Below, piece after piece: positions 1 to 8,782 of a DNA stretch of 64,000 nucleotides. The stretch comes from Nocardioides sp. QY071 (GTDB taxonomy: Bacteria > Actinomycetota > Actinomycetes > Propionibacteriales > Nocardioidaceae). Position numbers and translations under genes: made by a program. The stretch covers positions 3,534,001-3,598,000 of the forward strand of contig NZ_CP124681.1 of the NCBI RefSeq assembly GCF_029961765.1. The letters are read 5' to 3'. Within the stretch, counting starts at the first letter, position 1. Every line of letters begins with the position of its first letter. The notes below the pieces were generated by a model. It searched no databases and was not told the origin of the DNA. It was given only the letters and a program-made list of their open reading frames with translations.

Positions 1-1109
1 TGGAGTACGGCGTCGACGTGAAGCTCGAGGACCTGCGCGAGTTCTACGACGCGGTGGTCGTCTCGACCGGCGCGATGGGCGACCGCGACCTCGGCATCCC
101 CGGCGAGGAGCACTCGTACGGCGCCGCCGACTTCGTCTCCTGGTACGACGCCCACCCGGACGTGCCGCAGACGTGGCCGCTCGAGGCGACCAGCGTCGCG
201 GTCCTCGGTGTCGGCAACGTGGCGCTCGACGTGGCCCGGGTGCTCGCCAAGACCGGCGACGAGATGCTCGTCACCGACATCCCGGCCCACGTCCACGCGG
301 GCCTGAAGGCCAAGACCATCACCGACGTGCACGTGTTCGCGCGCCGTGGGCCGGCGTACGCGAAGTTCTCGCCGCTGGAGCTGCGCGAGCTCAACCACTC
401 GCCCGACGTCGAGGTGATCGTGCACCCCGAGGGCTTCGACGTGGACGAGCACGGGATGGCGCACATCGCCGAGCACAAGTCGCAGAAGATGGTGCTCAAC
501 ACGCTCACCAGCTGGGTCGGGGCCGACCCGGTCGGCAAGCCGCACCGGATCCACCTGCACTTCGCCGAGGCGCCCATCGAGATCGTCGCCGACGCCGACG
601 GCAGGGTCACCACGCTGCGCACCGAGCGCACCCACTCCCCCAACGCCGACGGCAACGTCGAGGGCACCGGCGAGGTGACCGACTGGGACGTGCAGCAGGT
701 CTACCGCGCCATCGGCTACCGCAGCAGCGCGCTGCCCGGCCTGCCGTTCGACGACCGCGCCGCGGTCATCCCGAACGACGGCGGCCGGGTCCTCGACCTG
801 GACGGCACCCCGATCCCCGGTACGTACGTGACCGGCTGGATCAAGCGCGGACCCGTGGGCCTGATCGGGCACACCAAGTCCGACGCGGCCGAGACCGTCG
901 CGCACCTGCTCGCCGAGACCCGGGAGACGGCGACCGCCCGGCGCACCGAGGACGTCGACGCGTACTTCGCCGAGCGCGAGGTGGACGTCGTCACCCACAC
1001 CGCGTGGGAGCGGCTGGACGCGCACGAGGTCGCGCTGGGCGAGGCCGAGGGCCGCGCCCGGGTGAAGGTGGCGACCCGCGAGGAGATGCTGGCCGCCGGG
1101 CGCGGCTGA
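1..1109 (+). CDS. fprA: Ferredoxin/adrenodoxin-type NADP+ reductase, 5'-truncated
   Basis: FAD- and NADPH-dependent reductase that passes electrons to ferredoxins, commonly serving cytochromes P450. The reading frame is open from base 3, so the FAD-binding N-terminus lies outside the window; the GTG at 18 is internal. About 368 residues are seen. The NADP-binding segment VAVLGVGNVALDVARVL, the KTITDVHVFARRGP block and the C-terminal GWIKRGPVGLIGHTKSDA motif are typical of FprA and mitochondrial adrenodoxin reductase. No ferredoxin or P450 gene is visible nearby, so its partner cannot be named. The gene is separated by 70 bp from the next gene on the same strand. Confidence 0.88.
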   Translation, partial: EYGVDVKLEDLREFYDAVVVSTGAMGDRDLGIPGEEHSYGAADFVSWYDAHPDVPQTWPLEATSVAVLGVGNVALDVARVLAKTGDEMLVTDIPAHVHAGLKAKTITDVHVFARRGPAYAKFSPLELRELNHSPDVEVIVHPEGFDVDEHGMAHIAEHKSQKMVLNTLTSWVGADPVGKPHRIHLHFAEAPIEIVADADGRVTTLRTERTHSPNADGNVEGTGEVTDWDVQQVYRAIGYRSSALPGLPFDDRAAVIPNDGGRVLDLDGTPIPGTYVTGWIKRGPVGLIGHTKSDAAETVAHLLAETRETATARRTEDVDAYFAEREVDVVTHTAWERLDAHEVALGEAEGRARVKVATREEMLAAGRG

Positions 1110-1179
1110 GCGCGGACCTCGTGGCCCGCGCTGGGCCGGGACACAGCCACCGCACAGGCAGGGTGCGCAGCATCGGGGC

Positions 1180-2292
1180 ATGACCCGTCACCCCCTCGCC
1201 CTCGGTACCGCCGCCCTGCTGCTCGTCGCCACCGGTGCGGGCGGCGCCGCCGTCGCCACGCACCTGCTGGCGGACGAGGCCGCCCCGACGTCGAGCGCGG
1301 CAACGACCCAGGTCCCGACGACGCCGGAGGTGCCGTCGACGCCGTACGTCCGGCGCCAGTCGTACGTCCCCGGCGCCACGGGCCGGGACACGGCCGACGC
1401 GACGGACGAGCAGTCGACCGGAGTCGTCGAGATCTCCTCGACGCTCACCAACGGGACCAGTGCCGGCACCGGGCTGGTCCTCGACTCCGACGGCACGATC
1501 GTCACCAACCACCACGTCGTCGAGGGCGCGACGGCCATCGCGGTGACGGTCGTGACGACGGCGCGCACCTACACCGCGCGGTACGTCGGCGCGAACGCCA
1601 CCACCGACGTCGCCGTCCTGCAGCTGGAGGACGCGAGCGGACTGACCCCGGTCGACCTGTCCGACACCGCGGCCGCCGTCGGCGACGAGATCACCTCGGT
1701 CGGTGACGCGGGCGGCGACGGCGGCTCGTTGACCGCCTCCCCCGGCACGGTCGCCGCGTTGCACGACGACATCACCGTCGAGAGCACCGACGGGTCCCCC
1801 GGCGGCACTGCACTGACCGACCTGATCCGGATGGACGCCTACGTCGTCCCCGGCGACTCCGGCGGCGCCGTGCTGGACGCCGACGGCGAGGTCGTCGGCA
1901 TGAACGTCGCCGCGTCGAGCGGCACCAGCGACGTCACCGGCTACGCGATCCCGGTCGCCACCGTGGAGCGGGTCGTCGCGCAGATCGAGTCGGGCGACAC
2001 CGGCAGCGGCGTCGAGCTCGGGTACGACGGCTACCTCGGCGTCGCCCTCGACCCCTCGGCCGGCGCACCCCTGGTCGCCGAGGTCACCCACGGCAGTGCC
2101 GCCGCCTCCGCAGGCATCGCCGCCGGCGACACGATCACCCGCGTCGACGGCACCGCGGTGGGCACGACCGACGAGCTGCGCGCCGCGATCAGCGCCCACG
2201 CGGCCGGCGACCGGGTCACCGTCACCTGGACCACCGCCACCGGTTCGAACGAGTCGGCCACCGTCACGCTGGGCGAGGCACCGGTCTCGTGA
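1180..2292 (+). CDS. Secreted HtrA/DegP-like serine protease with PDZ domain
   Basis: A 370-residue trypsin-fold protease exported to or anchored in the cell envelope, where HtrA proteins degrade or refold damaged proteins. The N-terminus has a hydrophobic segment (about residues 7-30) serving as signal peptide or anchor, then a Thr/Pro/Ser-rich linker to about residue 75. The catalytic triad is visible: His112 in TNHHVVEG, Asp143 in TTDVAVLQL and Ser227 in PGDSGGAV. A single C-terminal PDZ domain (about residues 270-362) begins at GYLGVALDPSAG. No clear Shine-Dalgarno sequence precedes the ATG. It ends 16 bp from the convergent monooxygenase gene. Confidence 0.88.
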   Translation: MTRHPLALGTAALLLVATGAGGAAVATHLLADEAAPTSSAATTQVPTTPEVPSTPYVRRQSYVPGATGRDTADATDEQSTGVVEISSTLTNGTSAGTGLVLDSDGTIVTNHHVVEGATAIAVTVVTTARTYTARYVGANATTDVAVLQLEDASGLTPVDLSDTAAAVGDEITSVGDAGGDGGSLTASPGTVAALHDDITVESTDGSPGGTALTDLIRMDAYVVPGDSGGAVLDADGEVVGMNVAASSGTSDVTGYAIPVATVERVVAQIESGDTGSGVELGYDGYLGVALDPSAGAPLVAEVTHGSAAASAGIAAGDTITRVDGTAVGTTDELRAAISAHAAGDRVTVTWTTATGSNESATVTLGEAPVS

Positions 2293-2308
2293 CCGGCGCG
2301 CCGGGCCG

Positions 2309-3439
2309 TCAGGCCAGCGCGACCTGCCAGGCGTCGTAGGCATAGACCCAGTCGGCGTCGCCCGACGACTTCAGCCAGGTGTTGCCGCGCGAGCCGACCT
2401 GGATCCGGCTGGTGCGGGGCAGGCGTGCGGCCTCGTAGCCCTTCAGCGCCTGCCCGACATCGGCGGTGCCGTCTGCGATCGCCCGGGTCAGCACGACCGC
2501 GTCCTCGATCGACATGGCAGCGCCCTGCGCCATGAACGGCATCATCGGGTGCGCGGCGTCGCCGAGCAGGGTGGCCCGGCCCAGGGACCACTGCGGCAGC
2601 GGGTCGCGGACGTAGAGCGCGGACTTGAGGACCGACTCGCAGGCGTCGAGCAGGGCCCGCGCCTCGGGGTGGAAGTGCGCGTACATCGCGCGCAGCTCGA
2701 CGACGTCGCCCGGCGTCGTCCAGGACTCCTCGGTCCAGGACTCCTGCGGGGTCGTCGCGAAGATGAACGTGTCCCGCCCGCGGTTGAGCGGGAACGTGAC
2801 GATCTGGGTCTCGGGGTCCGGCCCCCACCACTTGGTGAAGGCATCGAGGTTCGGCACGTCGAGACGGTCCGAGGGGACCACCGCGCGGAACGCCACGACC
2901 CCCGTGAACTCGGGGCTCTCCTTGCCGAACAGCGCGGACCGCACGCTGGAGTGGATGCCGTCGGCGCCGATCACGACGTCGACCTCCGCGGTCGCGCCAC
3001 CGTCGAAGTCCAGTCGCACCGGGCCGTCCGGCCCCTGGTCGAGGGCAACCAGCCGGTGGCCGAGGCGGATCACCTCGGGCGGCAGCTCCCGCTCGAGCGC
3101 GGAGAGCAGGTCGGCCCGGTGGATGGTGAGCTGCGGGGCGTCGTACTTCCGCTCCGCGGCGTCGCCCATCTCCAGGCGCGAGGTCTCCTCGCCGGTGTCC
3201 CACGTCCTGCTGATGCGGTACGTCGGCCGCGCGGCCGAGTCCCGGATCGCGACCCCGACACCACCACCGAGGCCGTCGAGCGCGCGGACCGCGTTGGGGG
3301 TCAGGTTGATGTCCGCGCCGACCCGGCCGAACTCGGGCGCCTGCTCGAAGACGGTGACCGCGATCCCTCGCGCGCGCAGGCCGATGGCAGCGGCCAGGCC
3401 GCCGATCCCGCCCCCGACGATGCCGACGTGCATGCTCAT
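2309..3439 (-). CDS. FAD-dependent aromatic monooxygenase, NicC/salicylate-hydroxylase-like
   Basis: A 376-residue single-component flavoprotein monooxygenase expected to hydroxylate an aromatic ring with NAD(P)H and oxygen. It has the N-terminal dinucleotide motif GIVGGGIGGLAAA, the DG motif VIGADGIHSSVR and the GD motif LLGDAAHPMMPFMAQG. The KWWGPD segment and the C-terminal NTWLKSSGDADWVYAYD closely resemble 6-hydroxynicotinate 3-monooxygenase (NicC), so a carboxylated ring substrate is likely. The ATG at 3439 is chosen because the glycine-rich strand follows immediately; another ATG two codons in is possible. It is the last gene of the ring-cleavage operon, 17 bp after the aldehyde dehydrogenase. 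The substrate is inferred only from similarity. Confidence 0.85.
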   Translation of the reverse strand: MSMHVGIVGGGIGGLAAAIGLRARGIAVTVFEQAPEFGRVGADINLTPNAVRALDGLGGGVGVAIRDSAARPTYRISRTWDTGEETSRLEMGDAAERKYDAPQLTIHRADLLSALERELPPEVIRLGHRLVALDQGPDGPVRLDFDGGATAEVDVVIGADGIHSSVRSALFGKESPEFTGVVAFRAVVPSDRLDVPNLDAFTKWWGPDPETQIVTFPLNRGRDTFIFATTPQESWTEESWTTPGDVVELRAMYAHFHPEARALLDACESVLKSALYVRDPLPQWSLGRATLLGDAAHPMMPFMAQGAAMSIEDAVVLTRAIADGTADVGQALKGYEAARLPRTSRIQVGSRGNTWLKSSGDADWVYAYDAWQVALA

Positions 3440-3456
3440 GTCGTGCCCTGCCCTTC

Positions 3457-4959
3457 CTAGAAACCCGGGCGGTCCGCCCAGGCGATCGGCCCGGACGTGC
3501 CCAGATAGATGCTCTTCTGCCGCTGGTACGCGCGGATCGCGCCCAGCCCCTTCTCGCGGGTGGAACCGCTGTCCTTGACGCCGCCGAACGGGGTGGCGAT
3601 CGACAGCTGCTTGTAGGTGTTGACCCAGACCGTGCCCGCGTCGACGGCGCGCGCGATGCGCCAGGCGCGGGCGAAGTCCCGGGTCCAGATGCCGCACGCG
3701 AGTCCGTACGCCGAGTCGTTGGCCGCCGCGACCAGCTCCTCCTCGTCGCGCCAGCGCAGCGCCACCAGGACCGGGCCGAAGATCTCCTCGCGCACGACGG
3801 ACGCGTCGGCACCGAGTCCGTCGATCACCGTGGGCCGCAGGTAGCTGCCCGCCGCGAGCGCAGGGTCGGACGGCCGCACGCCGCCGGCCCGCAGCGTCCC
3901 GCCGGCGGCGAGGCCGTTGGCGATGAAGCGCTCGACGGAGTCTCGGTGGGAGGCGGTGATGAGCGGCCCGAGCTGGGTGCCCTCGGCCCGGGGGTGCCCG
4001 ACCCGCAGCGCGTCGGCGCGCTCGGCGATGCGGGCCACGACCTCGTCGTACACGCTGTCGTGGACGAACAGCCGCGAGCCGGCGATGCAGGACTGCCCCT
4101 GGGAGCTGAAGATGCCGTAGAGGATGCCGTTGACCGCGAGGTCGAGGTCCGCGTCGGGCAGCACGATCGTGGGCGACTTCCCGCCGAGCTCGAGCGAGGT
4201 CGTCTTGAGCAGCCGGGCCGCGGTGGCGGCCAGCTCCCGACCGGTGTCGGTGCCGCCGGTGAAGGACAGGTGACCGATCCCGGGATGCTCGACGATCGCC
4301 TGGCCGACGGTGCGCCCGGGGCCGGGCAGCACGCTGACCAGGCCCTCGGGGATCCCGGCCTCGAGCAGCAGCGCGCCGAGCTCGAGGGCGAGCAGCGGCG
4401 TCCACGCGGCCGGCTTGAGGACGACGGCGTTGCCGGCGGCGAGCGCGGGGGCGACCTTCTGGGCCTCGGAGGCGATCGGGCTGTTCCACGGGGTGATCGC
4501 ACCGACCACTCCGATCGGCTCGTGCACCGAGAAGGTCAGGTAGCCGCCGCGCGAGGGCGGGATCGCGCCCTCCTCGGTCTCGAGGAGCGCCGCGACGTAC
4601 CGGAAGGTCCCGGCCGCACTCGCGACCAGCGCCCGGGTCTCGGCGAGCGGCTTGCCGTTGTCGCGGCTCTGCAGCAGGGCGAGCTCCTCGCTGCGCGCCT
4701 CGATCAGGTCGGCGGTGCGGGCGAGGTAGCGGGCCCGCTGGTGCGGCAGCATCGTGCGCCACGCCGCGGCCGAGCGCGCGGCCTCGCCACGGCGCACGGC
4801 GCTGTCGACGTCGGCCGGCGCCGCCCCGGCCAGGGTGGCGATGGTGCTGCCGTCGGCCGGGTCGGTCGTGACGATCTCGGCTCCGGTCCCCTCGACCCAC
4901 TCGCCGCCGACGAGGATCCGCCCCTCCGGGGCCAGGCGATCAGTGATGACGGCGCTCAT
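3457..4959 (-). CDS. NAD(P)-dependent aldehyde dehydrogenase
   Basis: A 500-residue member of the aldehyde dehydrogenase superfamily that oxidises an aldehyde to a carboxylate. Catalytic residues are present: Cys291 in SSQGQSCIAGSR, Glu257 in LELGGKSP and Asn159 in ITPWNSP; the C-terminal PFGGVKDSGSTREKG motif is also typical. The ATG at 4959 overlaps the stop of the upstream ThDP enzyme by 4 bp, indicating translational coupling. Next to an extradiol dioxygenase, a 2-hydroxymuconate-semialdehyde-type substrate is plausible. Equally, it could oxidise the aldehyde released by the adjacent ThDP-dependent decarboxylase. Sequence alone does not separate these. Confidence 0.9.
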   Translation of the reverse strand: MSAVITDRLAPEGRILVGGEWVEGTGAEIVTTDPADGSTIATLAGAAPADVDSAVRRGEAARSAAAWRTMLPHQRARYLARTADLIEARSEELALLQSRDNGKPLAETRALVASAAGTFRYVAALLETEEGAIPPSRGGYLTFSVHEPIGVVGAITPWNSPIASEAQKVAPALAAGNAVVLKPAAWTPLLALELGALLLEAGIPEGLVSVLPGPGRTVGQAIVEHPGIGHLSFTGGTDTGRELAATAARLLKTTSLELGGKSPTIVLPDADLDLAVNGILYGIFSSQGQSCIAGSRLFVHDSVYDEVVARIAERADALRVGHPRAEGTQLGPLITASHRDSVERFIANGLAAGGTLRAGGVRPSDPALAAGSYLRPTVIDGLGADASVVREEIFGPVLVALRWRDEEELVAAANDSAYGLACGIWTRDFARAWRIARAVDAGTVWVNTYKQLSIATPFGGVKDSGSTREKGLGAIRAYQRQKSIYLGTSGPIAWADRPGF

Positions 4960-6611
4960 GAGGGTGCTCCCGGGACGTGGACGGGCGGGGTGAAGGGGCG
5001 CGGCATCGGCGGGTACGCCGCCAGGTCGACCTCGACGACGACCGGGCCGCCGAGCGCGACGGCCTGCTCGAGCGTGGCCGCGACCGCACCGGGGTCCGCG
5101 ATGCGCAGGTGCGCCAGCCCCATCGAACGGCACAGGGTCGCGTAGTCGGGGGTGAGCAGGTCGACGCCGGAGCGTGGGCTGCCCAGCGACTCCTGCATGT
5201 TGCGCAGCACGCCGTAGCCGCCGTCGTTGAAGACCAGCAGCACCAGCCAGGGCCTCTCCTGGGCGAGGGTGGTGAGCTCGCCGAGGTGGACCGCGAGGCC
5301 GCCGTCGCCGACGATGCCGACGCTGGGCCGGTCCGGCCGGGCGATCGCGGCGCCGATCGCCATGCCGAGGCCCTGGCCGATGCCGCCGCCGCGCGGGAAG
5401 ACGTTGCCGCGGGCGTCGTACATCTCCAGCAGGCGGTTGCCCCACGAGCTCGACGCGATGGTGACGTCGCGGGCGACGACCGCGTCGCGCGGCAGCACCT
5501 TGCGCAGGGCGTCGGCGAAGGCCACGTGCTCCCCGAGACCGGCGCGCTGGGCCTCGCGGACCGACGCGCGGGTGACCCGCACCCGCTCCGACCAGGCGGC
5601 GCGCGGCGCAACGTCTGCTGCGACGAGGGCGTCGACGACGGCGCCCAGGAAGGCGTTCGCGTCGGCGACGACACCGACGCTCGCCGGGAAGACCCGGCCG
5701 AGGGCGGCGGGGTCGAGGTCGACCTGGACGTGCGTCGTGGGTACGACGAGGCCGTAGTCACCGGTCTCGTTGGAGCGGAAGTGGGTGCCGACGCTCAGCA
5801 GCAGGTCGGCGTCGGCGAGCAGGCTGCGTCCCCCGGGCGTGGTCGCGTAGTTGCCGACGCACAGCTCGTGGTCCTCGGGCACCGCGCCGCGTCCCGAGTT
5901 GCTGGTGAACAGGGCGGCTCCGGTCAGCTCGACCAGCCTGCGCAGCGATGCGCCGGCCCGGGCGACTCCCCCGCCGGCCCAGATCGCCGGCCGCTCGCTG
6001 CCCCGCAGCAGGCTGACCACCTCGGCGACCTTGACCGGGTCGACCGGGGCGGCGGGCGCCGGGGTCGCCGGAGCCGGAAGTCCCACGGGGACGGCGTACT
6101 GCAGGTCGATCGGCCACTCGACGCTCGCCGGACCGCCGGGAGCGGCGAGCGCCTGCTCGGCCGCCTCCTGCAGCACGGCGCCGGCCGACGCGACGTCCGG
6201 CACGGTGACCGCGTGCTTCGAGACCGCCCTGAGCATGCCGAGCTGGTCCTTGGTCTCGTGGATGAAGCCACGCCCCGAGCCGAGGTACGGCGTGTCCACC
6301 TGGCCGGTGACGTGCAGCACCGAGGTCCCGGCGCTGAGCGACTCGACGAGCGAGCCGGCGGCGTTGCCGGCGCCCGTGCCGGTGCTGGTCAGCGCGCAGC
6401 CCAGTCCGTCCCGGGCCCGGGCGTAGCCGTCGGCGGCGTTGACCGCGCTCGCCTCGTGACGGACCGGCACGAAGCGGAGGTCACGGTCCACGGCCTCCAC
6501 CAAGGGGAGGTTGTGGACGCTGACGATGCCGAAGACGGTGTCGACGTCGTAGCGGCGCAGCAGGTCGACGAGCAGGTCGCCGCCGGTGCGCTCCGGTGCC
6601 GGGCTGGTCAT
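4956..6611 (-). CDS. Thiamine-diphosphate-dependent decarboxylase/lyase (acetolactate synthase/benzoylformate decarboxylase superfamily)
   Basis: A 551-residue ThDP enzyme acting on a 2-oxo acid. The cofactor-activating glutamate is Glu53 in VPVRHEASAVNAADGYAR. The Mg-ThDP motif is GDG at about 435 with Asn462 in FNDGGYGVL. The three-domain order (Pyr, central, PP) and the length fit the family. A good ribosome-binding site (GAGGAGAA) precedes the ATG at 6611. It follows the SDR gene by 38 bp and overlaps the aldehyde dehydrogenase start by 4 bp. This suggests a 2-oxo acid intermediate is decarboxylated to an aldehyde that is then oxidised. The exact substrate is unknown. Confidence 0.85.
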   Translation of the reverse strand: MTSPAPERTGGDLLVDLLRRYDVDTVFGIVSVHNLPLVEAVDRDLRFVPVRHEASAVNAADGYARARDGLGCALTSTGTGAGNAAGSLVESLSAGTSVLHVTGQVDTPYLGSGRGFIHETKDQLGMLRAVSKHAVTVPDVASAGAVLQEAAEQALAAPGGPASVEWPIDLQYAVPVGLPAPATPAPAAPVDPVKVAEVVSLLRGSERPAIWAGGGVARAGASLRRLVELTGAALFTSNSGRGAVPEDHELCVGNYATTPGGRSLLADADLLLSVGTHFRSNETGDYGLVVPTTHVQVDLDPAALGRVFPASVGVVADANAFLGAVVDALVAADVAPRAAWSERVRVTRASVREAQRAGLGEHVAFADALRKVLPRDAVVARDVTIASSSWGNRLLEMYDARGNVFPRGGGIGQGLGMAIGAAIARPDRPSVGIVGDGGLAVHLGELTTLAQERPWLVLLVFNDGGYGVLRNMQESLGSPRSGVDLLTPDYATLCRSMGLAHLRIADPGAVAATLEQAVALGGPVVVEVDLAAYPPMPRPFTPPVHVPGAPS

Positions 6612-6649
6612 GGGAGTTCTCCTCGGGAGGGTGACGGGAGGGTGAAGGG

Positions 6650-7456
6650 TCAGAACAGGCCGCGGGAGACGCCGCCGCAGACGTCGAGCGCCGCGCCGGT
6701 GACGTACGACGAGCGCGGGGACAGCAGGAAGGCGATCGCCGAGGCGACCTCCTCGGCCCGGCCGAACCGGCCGAGTGCGATGCCGCGGTCGGCGGCGATC
6801 TCCCGCTCCCAGTCGGCGTAGTCGCGGGTGTCGCCGGAGTCGTCGTAGCGACGGCGCCACTGGCCGGTGTCGACCAGGCCGAGGCAGACCGAGTTCACCC
6901 GCACCCCGCGGGCGGCGTACTCCACCGACATTGACTTGGTCAGGTTGAGCAGGCCGGCGCGGGCCGCGGAGGTGGTGACGAGCCGCGGCTCGGGCTGCTT
7001 GGCGAGCACCGCGTTGACGTTGACGACCGAGGCCACCGGCGACTTCTCGAGCCAGGGCAGCGCGTCGCCGAGGACGTTGAGCACGCTGCTGAACTTGAGG
7101 TCCAGCTCGTCGAGGAAGTCGGCGGCGCGGACGTCGGCGAGCCCCGCCATCCGGGACTGGCCGGCGTTGTTGACCACCCCGTCGAGGCCGCCGAAGGCCT
7201 GCGTCGCGTCGTCCACGAGCGACGCCACGGCCGCGGCGTCGCGAACGTCGCAGACCCGTGTGAGCAGCGCGCCCGACAGCTCAGCGGCACCGAGCGCCGC
7301 CGCCAGCTGCGCCGCCGCGGCGTCGAGCGCATCGGCCCGCCGCCCGCACGTGACCACGCGCGCCCCTTCGGCCAGCAACAGCCCGACGGTGGCCAGACCG
7401 ACCCCCGAGCTGCCGCCGGTGACGAGGTAGGTGCGGTCGCGCAGCTCCAGGTCCAC
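6650..7456 (-). CDS. SDR-family protein lacking the catalytic Ser-Tyr-Lys triad
   Basis: A 268-residue classical short-chain dehydrogenase/reductase fold with an intact nucleotide-binding motif (TGGSSGVG, about residues 13-20) and NNAG motif (97-100). The active site is degenerate. Where the family has an NISS-type serine this protein reads NVNA (147-150). Where YxxxK is expected it reads T162-S-A-A-R166, so the tyrosine and lysine are replaced by threonine and arginine. The family's usual redox chemistry is therefore doubtful; it may be a structural subunit, bind a ligand, or use a different proton donor. It starts with GTG, 4 bp after the cupin stop, within the ring-cleavage operon. Confidence 0.82.
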   Translation of the reverse strand: MDLELRDRTYLVTGGSSGVGLATVGLLLAEGARVVTCGRRADALDAAAAQLAAALGAAELSGALLTRVCDVRDAAAVASLVDDATQAFGGLDGVVNNAGQSRMAGLADVRAADFLDELDLKFSSVLNVLGDALPWLEKSPVASVVNVNAVLAKQPEPRLVTTSAARAGLLNLTKSMSVEYAARGVRVNSVCLGLVDTGQWRRRYDDSGDTRDYADWEREIAADRGIALGRFGRAEEVASAIAFLLSPRSSYVTGAALDVCGGVSRGLF

Positions 7457-7460
7457 GGGC

Positions 7461-7970
7461 TCAGTCCCGGGTCACGCCGTGCATGGCCGACGTCTCGGGG
7501 TAGGTCGGGACCTGCGGCTTCTGGGCGCCGATGATCACGCAGAAGAGCGCGTCCTCGTCGCCGTTGTTCTTCAGGCTGCGCGGGACGCCCGCGGGCACGA
7601 CGATCATGTCGCGGTAGCCGAGGGTGCGCTTGACGACCTGCCCGTCGCGGTGGATACCGACCTCGACCTCGCCCTCGAGGACGAAGAAGGCCTCCTCCGC
7701 GTCGTGGTGGGTGTGCTCGGGGCCCTCGGCGCCGGGCGGCAGCAGCATGTTGGAGAACGTGAAGCCCTGCGACTTGACGGTCCGGTTGTCGTTCTCGTGG
7801 TTGCCGGTCGCGCCCGAGCCCACGTAGCGGATCTGGGCGCGCTTGAACTGGTCGCCGGCCTTGGCCTGGAAGCCCAAGGTGTCCCAGTCCTCGTGGCGGG
7901 TGGCCCGGGTGAGGATGAGCGAGTCGGTGAACTCGGCGAGGTCGTCGGCGGTGTCGTACTGCAGGGTCAT
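7461..7970 (-). CDS. Cupin-domain protein with incomplete metal site
   Basis: A 169-residue single-domain cupin. Cupin motif 1 is clear, with His86 and His88 and downstream glutamates in PEHTHHDAEEAFF. Motif 2 reads PAGVPRSLKN, with Arg131 where the family's fourth metal ligand (His) normally sits. Metal binding may thus be altered or three-coordinate. Its ATG overlaps the hydrolase stop by 4 bp, so it is translationally coupled inside the ring-cleavage operon. Cupins in such operons act as dioxygenases, isomerases or decarboxylases; here the function cannot be assigned. Confidence 0.8.
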   Translation of the reverse strand: MTLQYDTADDLAEFTDSLILTRATRHEDWDTLGFQAKAGDQFKRAQIRYVGSGATGNHENDNRTVKSQGFTFSNMLLPPGAEGPEHTHHDAEEAFFVLEGEVEVGIHRDGQVVKRTLGYRDMIVVPAGVPRSLKNNGDEDALFCVIIGAQKPQVPTYPETSAMHGVTRD

Positions 7971-8782
7971 GGGATCTTCCTTTCGTGGAGGTCGGTCGCG
8001 GGCTGGGCCGCGGCCAGGAGGTCGGCCGCGCGGGTGAAGCCGCGCAGCCAGGCGTTGACCAGGGCGGGACGCTCCTGGTTGGCGAGGTGGCCGGCGCCCG
8101 GGACGAGCACCAGCGCGGAGCCGGGCACCAGGGCCGCGATCTCGCGGGCCCGCGCCGGGCCGGTCACCCGGTCCTCGACGCCCGCCATCACCAGCGTGGG
8201 TGCGGTGATCCGGGCCAGGTCGTCGGTGAGGTCGGCCGCGGCCATGACCTCGGCGGCACAGGCATAGCCCGCAGGACGTATGGCGGCCGCCATCGTCGCG
8301 ACGACGTGCTCGACGAGCGCGGGGTCGGCGCCGGGGGCCAGCAGCCGCGGCCCGCGCTGCCGGGCGAAGTCGGTGGCGCCGAGGCGGACCAGCTCACCGG
8401 ACCGCTCGCGCATCTGCGCCGCCCGCACCGGGTCGACGCCGGAGCCGAGGCTGGCGCCGATGACGGTGAGGCTGCGGACCAGGCCGGGCCGGGTCGCGGC
8501 GGTGCGCAGGGCGAGCACGCCGCCCCACGAGACCCCGACCAGGTGGACGGGGTCGTCGCCGAACCGGTCGCCGGCGAGGGCGGCCAGCCGGTCGACGTAC
8601 CCGTCGAGGTCGAGGGCCGTGTCGGGGTCGGTGGACGCGGCGTACCCGGGAGCGTCCCAGGCCACCATCCGCAGCTCGTCGCCGAGCGCCGAGAGCTGGT
8701 GGCCGAAGGCGAGCGACGAGGACCCGATGCCGTGCAGCATCAGCGTCGGTGAGCCGCTGCCGCCCTCGCGGAAGGCCAGCAC
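7967..8782 (-). CDS. Alpha/beta hydrolase, probable C-C bond (meta-cleavage product) hydrolase
   Basis: A 271-residue alpha/beta hydrolase. The nucleophile is Ser85 in GVSWGG, the acid is Asp204 in GVEDRVTG and the base is His232 in GAGHLANQERP; the oxyanion loop is LHGIGSS. Length and motifs fit MhpC/BphD-type hydrolases that cleave meta-ring-fission products, in line with the extradiol dioxygenase two genes upstream. The GTG start abuts the stop codon of the aspartate-dehydrogenase-like gene with no gap. A simple esterase or deformylase role is the main alternative. Confidence 0.83.
   Translation of the reverse strand: MLAFREGGSGSPTLMLHGIGSSSLAFGHQLSALGDELRMVAWDAPGYAASTDPDTALDLDGYVDRLAALAGDRFGDDPVHLVGVSWGGVLALRTAATRPGLVRSLTVIGASLGSGVDPVRAAQMRERSGELVRLGATDFARQRGPRLLAPGADPALVEHVVATMAAAIRPAGYACAAEVMAAADLTDDLARITAPTLVMAGVEDRVTGPARAREIAALVPGSALVLVPGAGHLANQERPALVNAWLRGFTRAADLLAAAQPATDLHERKIP

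Noticed and set aside
991..2343. 450-codon minus-strand frame over the HtrA gene
   Set aside because: Low-complexity Gly/Asp/Arg composition and exact overlap with a well-supported protease gene on the other strand.
2309..3439. Complete nicotinate degradation (nic) pathway
   Set aside because: Although the monooxygenase resembles NicC, there is no NicX-type ring-opening dioxygenase or NicAB hydroxylase; the ring-cleaving enzyme here is a type I extradiol enzyme.
3440..4900. N-terminal extension of the NicC-like monooxygenase to an 863-residue protein
   Set aside because: The extension is the out-of-frame shadow of the aldehyde dehydrogenase gene; the flavoprotein fold starts at the ATG at 3439.
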